NCBI GenBank assembly: GCA_003956705.1
Contig: QZCP01000043.1
Coordinates: 2,741-66,740, forward strand
Direction: 5' to 3'
DNA: 64,000 bases
Origin: Brevipalpus yothersi
Taxonomy: Eukaryota; Arthropoda; Arachnida; Trombidiformes; Tenuipalpidae
The position numbers and the translations under genes are program-made. This document shows positions 13,573 through 24,727 of the stretch, piece by piece. Position 1 is the stretch's first letter. The number at the start of each line of letters is the position of its first letter. Below the pieces are notes generated by a model. That model was not told where the DNA came from. It worked only from the letters and a program-made list of their open reading frames with translations, and ran no database searches.

Positions 13573-15913
13573 TGTAGCCTTAGAAACTGGATGAATGAAT
13601 GTATATTCAGTCTAGATTTTTGATTGGTTAATTAATGATATGCCCAAAGTGAATACAAAGATTCATATTGTCTTATCAGCTGGAAAGTAATACTTGAGAC
13701 ACCCACACCTACACACACACATACATTCTCAAGCCATGTGCTTCAATCGATTGCGTCAGTAGAATAAAAAGGAGAGCATAAAACATATGCAATCAGATTG
13801 TGCATATGATTGGTCAATTGGTGTGTAAAGGGCTGTATGAGGTGATAGTAATCGATAATAATTAGGATTTTTGCCCTGATTTCTTGTGTATATTGTAATT
13901 CCAATCAATATGAATACTGGTGAAGGTTCTTCCTGATCAGATGTTACCAAGAACATTGTATCTGAGGGGGTTCTCATGAGAGACTCTGAATATTGCAACC
14001 AATTCAGACAGATTGCCTTTCACCATCATCAAACAGCTACATATTGATGCATTATATATTAGACATTATTGATGAGTTTTTTCTTCTTTTTCCTCTCACA
14101 AAATGAAGAATTAAGCTCTCTGTAATACATCATTTAGCCTGTAAAAATTAATATCAGTAAAATTGAGGCGCGAGATGAAATTCCAAGAGAAATTATAGAT
14201 TGGATGGGGAAATACAAGAGAGAAAAAAACATTTGAAATTAGTGTTGTAATTATTCTTTGAGATAATTAATTGAATAATTTTTCTTTTCTCTTCTCAAAA
14301 TAGGCTATATTTACAGAAAAATTTGAACGCCAGCAATTAATCAGAATTTTTTGTTTCTCTATTTTTTTCGAGATAAAATTATTCTTCTTAACAACACACA
14401 CATAAATAGTCTTTATATATGTTTTTTCTCTATTTATTTATTTAATTCAACGTGAATTTATCCTCGATATTCTGGAAGATCTGAAAATATTTAGAGTGAC
14501 TCATTCCAGTTTGAACCTCTAAAAAAATCAAGGATCATCATTATCATCATCATATAATTTTTTTTTATCTGTTTTGTAAGATTTTTGCATAATTGTCAAG
14601 CAAATCTAGGAATTGAGGCGAAATGGGAAGCATGATTGATCCACAGTCGAATCATATCATTACGAAAAAAGAAGAGAGAGAGAAAGAGAGAAAAATTTAT
14701 AAAACAAAATGATCAAAACAAACAATGTCTCAAGAGCAAAAAATCAGCTTAGGACGCCTTCAAATCGTTGTTAATATATATCTTGTCATTTCCAAGTAAT
14801 TTTACTAATCACAAATTACGAATTTGACACTCTTTCTCTCTCTCTCTTTCTCAACATGCTTATGAACACAATGGAATAATTGGAACAAAAATTATCCAAA
14901 ATTCCCAAGTATCATCTGAAAGAATATCCAGGTTGATTTTCGTACTAATTCTTTGGATCGTCTGGATTCAAGAGCTTGAACACTGGACGATTGATGAATA
15001 GGAGAGAGAGATAGACTTAAAATTCGTCTGATTGTACCATCTGGCTAGGAGCTGAACATGCTTATAGCTTTTTTTGGGGGGTGTCAAAGAGATGAAAGAT
15101 GTGTGAATTTTGAATTTTGAAAGGAACATTATGGATTGAGTGATTCAATGAACTTTTAAACTTGAATTTGACACATTCTGTCATGATTAACCATGATCAA
15201 TCAGTCAATCAGCGAAAATCAAAGTGAACCAATAGATCAGCACATAGTATGCTCTTTGATAGCAGGCGATGAATGTTCTGCATGGAAACCCTGATCAACT
15301 CTATCTTTTCGAGACAGTTTTGTTCATGATCAGAATGCTCTTATGAAGAACACAGAACACAAGTATGGAACGATGCGAACAGATAGGATAAGAGGGTTCT
15401 CTAGTCGCAGTATCAAGGTATCGGTAAACTTTGGATAGAGCATATTTCCTTTCGATCCATTCATGAAGATTTGCTCTTTGAGCAACACATATGCAAATTT
15501 TTTTCCCAAATTTTTACATGGCTTTTTCCACCAATTTTACCTAAATATTAATATATATCGATAATACAAGTAACCTTGTTGAACGAGTGGATGGCCTCTG
15601 TAGTGTATGTGTGTGTGTGTGCCTTGTTTCTCTAGGCTTATGGACGTGTGTGCATTGAGGAATGATTGTTTGAATGAACAGCTTGGAAGGGTTATCTTTG
15701 GAATTTTCGGAGAAATAATTGAGATTGTTTGTTGAGGCTGTTGAGAACAATTGAACGGGTGTACATAAGTGAAAGGCAGTCATCTCGTGTTAGAATTTCA
15801 TGTAGATCAAAAATAGATTTCCTAAACACTCTCTAACTGATCGTAGTGACAAACAACACTGAATGTGTAGGCTGAGTGATCCAAGGAAGAAAAAATGATC
15901 CAAAATGGGAACA

Positions 15914-16107
15914 TTCAAGAGATATTCATGAGAAAATTATGACCATCAAGATGATTGAAGTTAAGAAGTCGAAAATGATTCTCATCGTCTATATGTAGGT
16001 AAGAGAGTAAATCATCCACCAAGAGCTTGTAACCCAAGGGAACTTCTTCTTCGGGAATACTGTTGAAATAAGGAACTTTTCCCATGAAATCTGGATCATC
16101 ATCATCT
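15914..16107 (-). other. Possible orphan coding exon, unrecognised
   Basis: On the minus strand this stretch stays open for about 60 codons up to a TGA near 15918. Its composition is acidic and protein-like (begins PDDDDPDFMG, later EEEVPLGYKLL). A CAG acceptor could lie just upstream, since an in-frame stop occurs there. An internal ATG would also give an ORF of about 50 codons. I recognise no family and found no partner exon. It may be chance. Confidence 0.22.
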
Positions 16108-16904
16108 GGTACTCATGAACCTACCATTTTGAGGTAGTAAATGTATTTCCAATCATTATGGACATAATTGGCTCTATCATTTGTGACCATGTATAGCGTG
16201 AGGTAGGGACATTACTAACACAGTTGAAGCCCTAATAAATAGGTGATCAGGTTGCCCAGTAAACTATAAAAAAATAGCTGATGATGATGTGTGTATTACA
16301 TAAATAGTGTATGTATTCTAACTGTATTCTCTCTTTCTCTGTAATGGATCAATATATCTTTGGTAAAGATAGTCTTTGGTGCAAAATGTGTATATCTGTG
16401 ACGGTCAATCGTAGAGACTTTCCATCCCACTAATTAACATGAGGACTTGATAGCTTGTTCATATGGAATTTTGTTGTTGGTGTGAAAATTCATCCCCACT
16501 GAACACTTTAAAAAGTGCTAATTTGGATGAGCAAAAAAAATTCGGAAATATATTCATGGAAGAAAAAACATGTAGGTGAATAGTGTCATTTCTTTCTGTT
16601 TCCAAGTTTCCATGTGTGTGATCAAAATTAAATAAAAAGTCCATTCAAAGTAAGTGTGAGCTTTTTAATGTTTGAATTAATTCAAACAGCACCACTGGAA
16701 GGTGGCTTCTTGGTATGAGAAATGAGCTCTCTCTTCATGGGATCAAGAAGCTCAATAAAAGATGATTTCGATGATGAGAATGGTATGAATGGTGTGAATA
16801 CTGAGTCGCTCAATGAATTGTTGATGATTTCAAATTTTTCGATGATAATGATCATGGATAGATGACTGAAGAACTGTGAGTAACAGAGGAGAGGCATATA
16901 GTCG

Positions 16905-17992
16905 TCACATTATGAGGCATTTTCCTTTCAGTTTTTCTCTCCTCAATTGAGATCGTGATTTTTTAAGATCCAAATTTAATGACATATTCCGCGTCTTGTC
17001 CAATGATAATAGTTCCTGGGTGAAGTAGGGAAAAAAATTGATCAATATAGCAATTGAGTAATCCAATCATCATCCAAATGCTAACCTGGAATGCTTCTTT
17101 AACGTTATGATTGGTTTTGGCAGAAGTTTCGATAAATCCACAATTTTTAAATACAGTTTTGATCGCTTCTTGAGCTGCTTCGTTGCTTACTTCTCGAAGA
17201 TTTTCTTCATCACATTTATTTCCCACCACAATGATCGGAATATTTCCACTTTCACCTAGGAAAAAGATAGAATCAAATATAGAAGGAGACAAAAATTCAT
17301 GAGCATCGATTTTTGGTATCCAGGAAAAAGAGATAGAGCAGAATGGAACGGAGGAGATAAAAGTTTTACGGCTATTTCTTTCTATTCCAACCGGAAAAAT
17401 TCATCACTTATATCGGATATGGATCATCACATCAAGAGCATTGAAAGAGAGAGCGGAAGAGAGAGGGAGAGAGGGACAGAGAAGCAATGAAAATAGAAAT
17501 TGACAGGCTAGAGGATATAATTGATGGATAATTTTCACTTCCAAATGCCATCAAAGGATGAAGCTCATTTGCGTTCGAGCTCATATAAGCTGAGCATGAG
17601 CCACAATTCAACATTATACTTCATCAGAATGAATGTTGAGCTCATTTTTTTTCTTCTGGCCATTCAAAGAATGATGCCCAAACATGAAGTGTTTGTCAGT
17701 AGAGGAGATACTTTTCAGACTCAAAATCAATACACACAATGCAGCTCATATCGCGAATAACGGAAATTCAGTCAAGACTCTCTCAAAAACACACACATAC
17801 ATTCAGAGAACATGAAATGATTCTTCTAGTATGACGTATTTCTACTCATACGCCTCATGAATGACCTTGAATTGAAACAGAGAGAAAGAGTGGAAGAGAG
17901 ACAGTAATGTAGCCCTCTTTATCGATCGATAAACTAAATCAGGTGGGATCAGAAGGAACGATCGATAGCAGACGCAAGCAAGACGAGAGAAG

Positions 17993-18026
<34 letters not shown>

Positions 18027-18324
18027 CACCTTTAACCTCTCTTACCAATTGATAAATAGGCTTGATTTCCTCCAAGCTTTGCTTGGATGTTATGCTGTTA
18101 GTGAGAAACAGAGAGAGAGAGAATAGAATGAAAACAAAGTGCAATCAGATATGGAATGCTGTGAGAAGGAAAGAATCGACTCGATTATCTGAAACTTCTA
18201 TAATTCTAAAATAGAGTCTGTTTCCAATAAAATATTTAGAAAATGATATCTTCTCAATAAATAATACATCTCTATTGTGCTCATTGAGCAGAGCTCAGCT
18301 ATGAGTGGTATAAACAGCTCGATA

Positions 18325-18385
<61 letters not shown>

Positions 18386-19978
18386 ATTCCATTTTCTATC
18401 TATCTGTACCTGAAAACCTTAACGTTCAAGGGTTTCAAAAAATTTTCGATATCTACACAGTTGCCACAGTCAGTCCTTGGAATAACTGTTCCACTCAAAC
18501 ATTTATGTAACTCAAAAAATTGCTTCCACCATCATTTCGCTGGACTGTGGCAGAGGTAGCAGACTATAACAATAATATCATACAGTGAAACAATTTCTTC
18601 ATCATCATATTTTCCCAGGGAAATATTTGAGTGTTTGTCTGTATGTGTGTATAAGTGTGTATATTTAAGATAAAAAGAAGAAAATATAAGTGAATCATTT
18701 TACCTGTATACCAGCATGAAAGCGTGTCCCTTGGAAATATTGAGCCTTTGCATAGCAGGAAACTGATGCGATCCCGTTGTATCAGTTATTTGCAATGTAC
18801 AAATGTTTTTATTACAGGAAATAACCTGTCTGTAGGTATCTTCTATCGTTGGTATATAGGAATCTCTAAAAGTACCTGATATTAGAGAAAAGAGAAAGAG
18901 AGAGAGAGAGAAATAGAAAGTGTTAGGCTTATATAATGATAAAACAAATATTCAAAAAATGTGGAATATGATAAACTCCTGCTGTTACTGAACCTTTTAT
19001 GTGTGTATGTGTTCAATTTGAATGCTCTCGAGATGATAGAATATAAGTGAAAGTTTTAGTTCTCCCTAATGAAACTATACTCTTGTGCTATACTGTTCAT
19101 GAAACTAGCCTTCTAACGATAAGAAATCTGATTAATTCATCAGAAAAGATGCAATGCTGAGAGAAAGAGAGAGAGAGAGAAAGGATGAAAGATTCTCTCA
19201 TTTTACGAAAAGAGTCTATTCATTCAAAAGTAGGTAACTTATCGTGGGCGTAAGCAGATTAAATCGCAATCTTGAGCTAGTGAAAAGAGAATGTTAGAAT
19301 ACAAAGCATAAATACTCGTTCTAGAAGGCACTATATCACTTGCTAGGGCTATGAGTAAGTAGTCAAAAATTTCTGGTGGGAAAAAAGGATGCCTTGTATT
19401 GAGGAATATTTTCTCTATAGACACACACTTTTTTCCGATGTAACGATGAATAATAGTTGATGGAAAGCAAAACTGATGGTTAATAATAATCGAACCTAGC
19501 AAAATAATATTCTCTCTCTTTCTTTCTTTCTTTCTTTCTCGAATAAGTGAACCGATTATATTCGTGCACAACCCGATAAAATGGTATAGGTAAAAAGGAG
19601 GGAGGGGAACATTAAGATTACGAAACTACCAAGACTACCAAGACTACTACTATTACTAGTACACTGTATATATGATGATGGTGTGTGGTAAAGAAGCCAA
19701 AATAATAATAAATCTTGAGAAAGTGAAAGAAGAAGGCAAAAGAATGACGATTGCAAGCAAGTGCATTCGTGAATACTATTGGAAACGAGGATTGATGAGA
19801 GACGCAAAATGTGGACATGGGTACATGGTCACATAGAGAGTGAAACATGCACATAGATACATGATGACACAAAGAAAGAAATACACTTACCTTTAACAAA
19901 TCGTAATACTAGGCTGGACTTGCCAACACCACCAGCACCGAAAACCACTACTCTATAGTCATTAGACTGCTCGGGCAT
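16905..19978 (-). CDS. Di-Ras: Di-Ras family small GTPase
   Basis: Ras-like GTP-binding protein of the Di-Ras branch, membrane-anchored by prenylation. Five exons: 19978-19891, 18875-18704, 18094-18030, 17255-17086 and 17015-16905 (606 nt, 201 aa). The start MPEQSNDYRVVVFG is almost the vertebrate DIRAS2 start. The P-loop is GAGGVGKSS, the effector region is SYIPTIEDTYRQ, and the switch II region reads DTTGSHQFPAMQRL. Thr-Gly replaces the usual Ala-Gly and there is no catalytic Gln, which is typical of Di-Ras and explains the family's low intrinsic GTPase activity. The NKCD motif and ETSAK are present. The last exon has a lysine-rich tail (KLKGKC) and a CLIM CAAX box, which favours geranylgeranylation or farnesylation. 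Introns of 0.7-1.0 kb are long for this window, and two of them carry GA tracts. Confidence 0.95.
18328..18381. repeat. (CT)n microsatellite in Di-Ras intron 2
   Basis: CT run of about 54 bp inside the intron between Di-Ras exons 2 and 3. Confidence 0.95.
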
Positions 19979-21232
19979 CGCTTTCACCAGGCTGGTCACG
20001 GTGGTGCCCGGGCTGGGGCAAGTGCCTGGCCCACCAGAACGGGGTTCGCTTTTTTTACCGATTTTGAAAACTTTATCGGCTCACCTATACTATTAATTAG
20101 ATTGTATTTTACTAAAAAAACAAACAAAATCAAAGACTAGTGTGTAACAAAAAAACTGATGAGTTGAAAGAGAAGGGAAGGGAAAGAGAAAGAGAGAGAG
20201 ATAAAATATAAAGATCAGAGGTAATCTATAATTTATCATTGTCATGGTAAGAAGCTTTTTATCTTGTTTTGAATATTAATGAATCGATTGATCACAATAT
20301 AGACTATTATCTCTTTCGGAAAGGGAATGAAGATAATCTGATTAAACCCAATATTAGACAGTGAATACTCTTTATGCGGTCTCTGTTGATTGTGGTGGTG
20401 GTAATACTGATGGGTAAGAATATTTATCGATTTTGAGTAAGGACTCATATGCTCCATATGTTTATATTGAATGCAGAAATTGTGTGTTATTCATTGAAAG
20501 ACAAGTGATATAATTGTTAAGCATAATTTAGATTGAGCCAGAAGAATGCTGAGTGCTGCATTATTCCCAATGGACGATGATCATCATGTAATTGTGAAAC
20601 GAGTAAGGTGCCAATCAGTAAGGTAATCATTTAGTGGATCAGAAGATAAGTATAGATTGATATTAACATAATTGAAGCTGATGATACCAACAAGTTGACA
20701 TTATATTTTAGAGGTGAAAAGTATTATCAAGTGATGAAAAATGGATTGATGAAAATTGTACTCGAAAATTGTGATCCTCATGGGACTGTATACTAGTGTG
20801 TGAAGCACTACAGAATTACATCACTCAGAATCGAATGATGATGGAAGAGGCAAAAGGCATGCATAACAGTAGAGACTAGACTCACCATGAAGTGCATGTG
20901 AAAATTAACAATATTAAATATTTGAGGGAAATACGATGCAGAACAATGGAGGTACACTAGAGTGGTGTATTAGTATATGAAGAAAGAGAGAGGAAAAGAA
21001 ATGAAATCAGATTATTATTGGATGGGGTTGATGGGTGAATATGATTGAGAGGATAAGAAAATGAGAGAGAAAGCCTTATGATGAGAAAAACAAGGATGCT
21101 CTCCATGTCCGCTGGGTTTACTCATCTTTTCATCAAAAGTAGATGAAATAAACTATTCCAGTATGTACACAGTAGGCACATCAAATAACAATTGATTATT
21201 CAGGCAGATCATGTTGAGCAAGTGAAGAGAGG

Positions 21233-21237
<5 letters not shown>

Positions 21238-21295
<58 letters not shown>
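21238..21295. repeat. (GA)n microsatellite
   Basis: Uninterrupted GA run of about 57 bp. Open frames across it encode only Arg-Glu or Leu-Ser repeats and are not genes. Confidence 0.95.
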
Positions 21296-21298
<3 letters not shown>

Positions 21299-22143
21299 GG
21301 CAAACCAAAAGAGAGTCAGCGTGTGTTATGTGTATATATATGTGTGGGAGGATGGGAGACTGATGAGAATCAAGGATTGAAAGGGATAGAATATCGATTG
21401 GCCTTGACCAACTAACACAAACACACAAAGAAAAAGAAGAGTTACTATTCCAGTGGAATTGTCCCCCAAACTTTTCTTTCTCAGTGTAAGTGTGTGTGTG
21501 TGTGTATGCTAGTCTATTCATTCACTCAGACGTTCAAACACATGGATCATGGTTAAGAAGAATATCGATGTGATTGGTCTATCACTTTTCGCTTTCATGT
21601 GGGCTGGATTCAATCAAAGAAATAAGACAATCAGAGCAAAGATCATCACTCAATGGTAATATAAGGAGGATTACGAAATGGTAAAGAGAGGGAGAGAGGG
21701 AGAGAATGTTACTGGGTGAACGTGAATCCTGGATAGTGTCAAGGTTTACATGATAAGATGGGAAATGCTAATTGAATTGGAAAACAAGGCACACACAAAC
21801 ATACACTACACGTACATGGTAGATAGAAAGCAACAATGTTGAAAGAATACCATGGAAGATCATGGAATATCATGGAATAGAAGAAAAAAGGAAGAAAATG
21901 GTTGAGAAAAGAATCATTCTTTTTCCCACTTTTTTCCTTCTCTCCATCTCTCTATCTCATTCTCAATGAATGCATTACGCCCAACCCTTTTCTAATGGAA
22001 TTTTAAAGAGTATTCAAAGAGTTTACAACATGACATGTAAAATGGAAAAAAAGTGTAGCATGTGAAAATGCTTTTTCTTTTCATTCTCTATCGAATGTAC
22101 ATATCATCATACACACAACTTTACCGTCAATCAAATTGATATG

Positions 22144-22146
<3 letters not shown>

Positions 22147-22207
<61 letters not shown>
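22147..22207. repeat. (GA)n microsatellite
   Basis: Uninterrupted GA run of about 60 bp, about 0.5 kb upstream of the histidine-rich gene. Confidence 0.95.
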
Positions 22208-22211
<4 letters not shown>

Positions 22212-22731
22212 TGCAAAAAGCATGAGTAAGAAAGTGAATAAAATGATCATGATTGAAAAAAAGGGAAGATGAGAATGATACTTTTCACTTTCCATTTTGG
22301 TGGGCCTGAATGAAGTTTTTTTAGTGGGATTCCAAAGAGAAAGAAAGGGGACGGAAAAGATGCAATCAAATCAATTTAAAAAGTGACTCCAACTCTAACC
22401 GATTAATGTGACAAACTTTGATTGACAAGCTTGGTAAGCTTCCGTCAAATGAGGTGACTATAGAATGATACAATGAATGAAATCCTCAGTTTGTATAATA
22501 TAAGATTCAATAAAATCTTTACATTGTTAGTGAGAATGGCTATTTTTCTGCACACATACACACACAATGAAGGGTGATAAGAGAATGGAAGCACAATTGT
22601 CAAATTGATCACATTTTATTTTCTCTCTCTCTCTCGAGTGATTAACATTCCCTCAAGTAAGCTAAACGTTGTGTCCAGTTATTGACCAATGTGTATCACT
22701 GTAGTCATGCAGTTCATTATATGCTATTATC

Positions 22732-23484
22732 ATGCTTTCCAATCATCCAGCCATTATCATACTAATACTAGTGTTCATGAACGTGTCTCTTCCATCGATT
22801 AATTGTCGTTATGATCATTGTAAGCATCTTCTCAAAAAGCCATGCAAAGAATGTGATCATGGATGCTCAAGTCATCATAACAAACCTCATGGCCATCATC
22901 ACCACCAAAATCATCACCATCAACATCATCATTACAATCAACACCATCACATGGATTCCATTCATTCTGATGACAATTTCTTTGATTCTCTCAGTTTTAG
23001 TAATTTTTTCAAAAATGATCGACCCAACGATTTTCTTCTAAATGACCACAGTTACCCATTTCCTAGGAATCCATGGAACAGTGGATGGTCAACTGCCCAT
23101 GATTCCTGGAATACCAATAACTTTGACATCTGGAATACTCATAATGACCATAATGATCCGTGGAAATATCCTCATCATCAGAACAATCATCATCATCATC
23201 ATCATCATGAAGAAGATGGAGAAGAAGAAGAAGAAAAATATGATCACGAATGCTCAATGGAATGTCTATTTGGTAATTGTAAATTCATGAGAATACATCG
23301 ATACCTTCGCTGTAAATTTCCTAAATATCGATGTGCATTCCGGATGATGAATCGTGCCTACAGGGGATATCAAAACCTCTGGAGACCATACTTTGCCCCA
23401 CCACCACCGGCACCCGTTCCACCACCGTCACTATTCTCAGGACCAGCAGGAGGAATGCTTCTAATGAACATGATGATGGGTTAA
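22732..23484 (+). CDS. Secreted histidine-rich, cysteine-containing protein
   Basis: Single-exon 250-aa protein of unknown function. The ATG is followed by a hydrophobic signal peptide (AIIILILVFMNVSL) ending near SINC. An N-terminal cluster of five Cys comes next, then a His-rich stretch at about residues 45-75 with many HHH runs. The middle is Trp/Asn/Asp-rich with near-repeats built on DSWNT and DIWNT. A second run of seven His is followed by an acidic Glu run. A C-terminal block again has five Cys (HECSMEC...), and the tail is a Pro-rich segment ending in a Met-rich MMNMMMG-like tail. His, acidic and Met clusters suggest metal (Zn/Cu) binding, but this is inference. AATAAA follows the stop by about 165 nt, supporting a real transcript end. 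I know no named family with this layout. Confidence 0.7.
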   Translation: MLSNHPAIIILILVFMNVSLPSINCRYDHCKHLLKKPCKECDHGCSSHHNKPHGHHHHQNHHHQHHHYNQHHHMDSIHSDDNFFDSLSFSNFFKNDRPNDFLLNDHSYPFPRNPWNSGWSTAHDSWNTNNFDIWNTHNDHNDPWKYPHHQNNHHHHHHHEEDGEEEEEKYDHECSMECLFGNCKFMRIHRYLRCKFPKYRCAFRMMNRAYRGYQNLWRPYFAPPPPAPVPPPSLFSGPAGGMLLMNMMMG

Positions 23485-23648
23485 TACAAGAGGAAACTTT
23501 CGATCTGTATTCCTTTTGATATCGAGAATTTTTGTCACAAAATTGTTTTCTTCACTTCAAATTGTCTTGTGAGAAAAGCAAAAAAGTATTCAAAGCTATG
23601 GTTGCTATGAGAAACGATCTTGGTGACAATCTATCGTTTGTAGCATTG

Positions 23649-23654
23649 AATAAA
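23649..23654 (+). terminator. Poly(A) signal AATAAA for the His-rich gene
   Basis: Canonical hexamer about 165 nt after the stop codon of the histidine-rich gene and on the same strand. Confidence 0.5.
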
Positions 23655-23659
23655 CTAAC

Positions 23660-24727
23660 AAAACTAACACCAGCAAACTTGAATGGAATAGATCGATAAA
23701 TTCATCAAAGATTGAGTAAATGGTATGTATTTTGGGTGATGTAGGTTTTGTTTGTGCCCTCATCAATGGTGATCAATGTTGGAATGAGTAGTGTTTGGTA
23801 AATTAAATCAAATTAACTTACCTTGTCATTTTCCCTTGTCGATGAAAAATTTTCTGGACATTCGTTGAGTAATCATTGTATGATAAAGTACAAGTGTGTG
23901 TTCCTATCAGTAGTTGTTGATATATATATATATATATATTCGTGGAATGTATTATGTTCGATTTTACAATATGATAATGATGGCACTGAATTGAATGATG
24001 AACTCTATCTATTCAACATCATGAATGGTGATTATACAGTGGACATATCGACGAAGGCATGTGAATTCAATGAATTCAGAGAGAAAGAACCACACAGATA
24101 TACATACACACACACACACACACATAAAATCAAGGAAAAATAAAATACAACATCTTCAAGTTGATCTTGTACATTGGCGCAATGAGTGGAGATCAGAGCA
24201 ACTCAAAGCAACATCAATTCGTCGATTTTTCGTTTCCTTCAGTTCTAGAACTGATCTTCGAAGCGCGGTAATTCGAAGCGACATCTAGTACTTTATATTG
24301 CTAGCTTAGTCAAGTCTTTCAAGTGCATATACATGTACAGTGTACAGTGTATTTTCGACATCTTTTTATCGAAGAGATCATGTAGGAATGAAAATGGAGT
24401 CAAGCTCTCGACTCATTCTTATGATGAGTTGTTTTTCGATCGATTTGAGGCACAAGTTGATAGAGAAGGTGATTAGTTTCATGATCAGTTTTCATCATAA
24501 ACTATGGCTACGAAAAAGAAGTGTATCATGGAACAAATATGACAAATTTTAATTGCACATAGGCTGGTGAATGTACTTGATGGAATTTTGCAAACATTGG
24601 TGACAAAAAACGGTGATCGATTGTAAACTGTATCGATGACTTATGTAAAATTGGTACCATTTGATTCTGAACTCCGAGGATGATGACAATAAAGATTCCA
24701 ACATTTGTTCACTTGTTTCATTAAGAT
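23660..24727. other. Intergenic region, convergent 3' ends
   Basis: Separates the 3' ends of the His-rich gene (+) and IFT122 (-). It holds a (TA)n tract near 23920-23939 and a (CA)n tract near 24105-24123. No gene recognised. Confidence 0.55.

Larger units (their letters stand above)
9240..16904. other. Gene-poor intergenic region with microsatellites
   Basis: About 7.7 kb between the C3-like promoter side and the Di-Ras 3' end. I recognise no gene family. It contains two long GA arrays (about 11622-11790, interrupted by Ns, and 13506-13569), many short GA/CT and (CA)n tracts, and one weak open segment at 15914-16107 listed separately. Confidence 0.5.
20050..22731. other. Intergenic region between divergent Di-Ras and the His-rich gene
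   Basis: No gene recognised. It would hold promoters for both neighbours, which diverge from here. Two long GA arrays (21238-21295 and 22147-22207) and several shorter ones lie here. Confidence 0.55.

Noticed and set aside
13756..13998. Minus-strand open segment beginning QYSESLMRTPSD
   Set aside because: Two competing frames, no clear splice sites and no family recognised.
16683..16897. Open segment ending PPSSGAV, first considered as the last exon of Di-Ras
   Set aside because: A better in-phase last exon at 17015-16905 encodes the conserved Di-Ras tail and a CAAX box; this segment is downstream of that stop.
22811..23290. Ile/Met/Thr-rich open frames overlapping the histidine-rich gene
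   Set aside because: Frame-shifted readings of CAT/CAC-rich codons; only the frame with signal peptide and Cys pattern makes sense.
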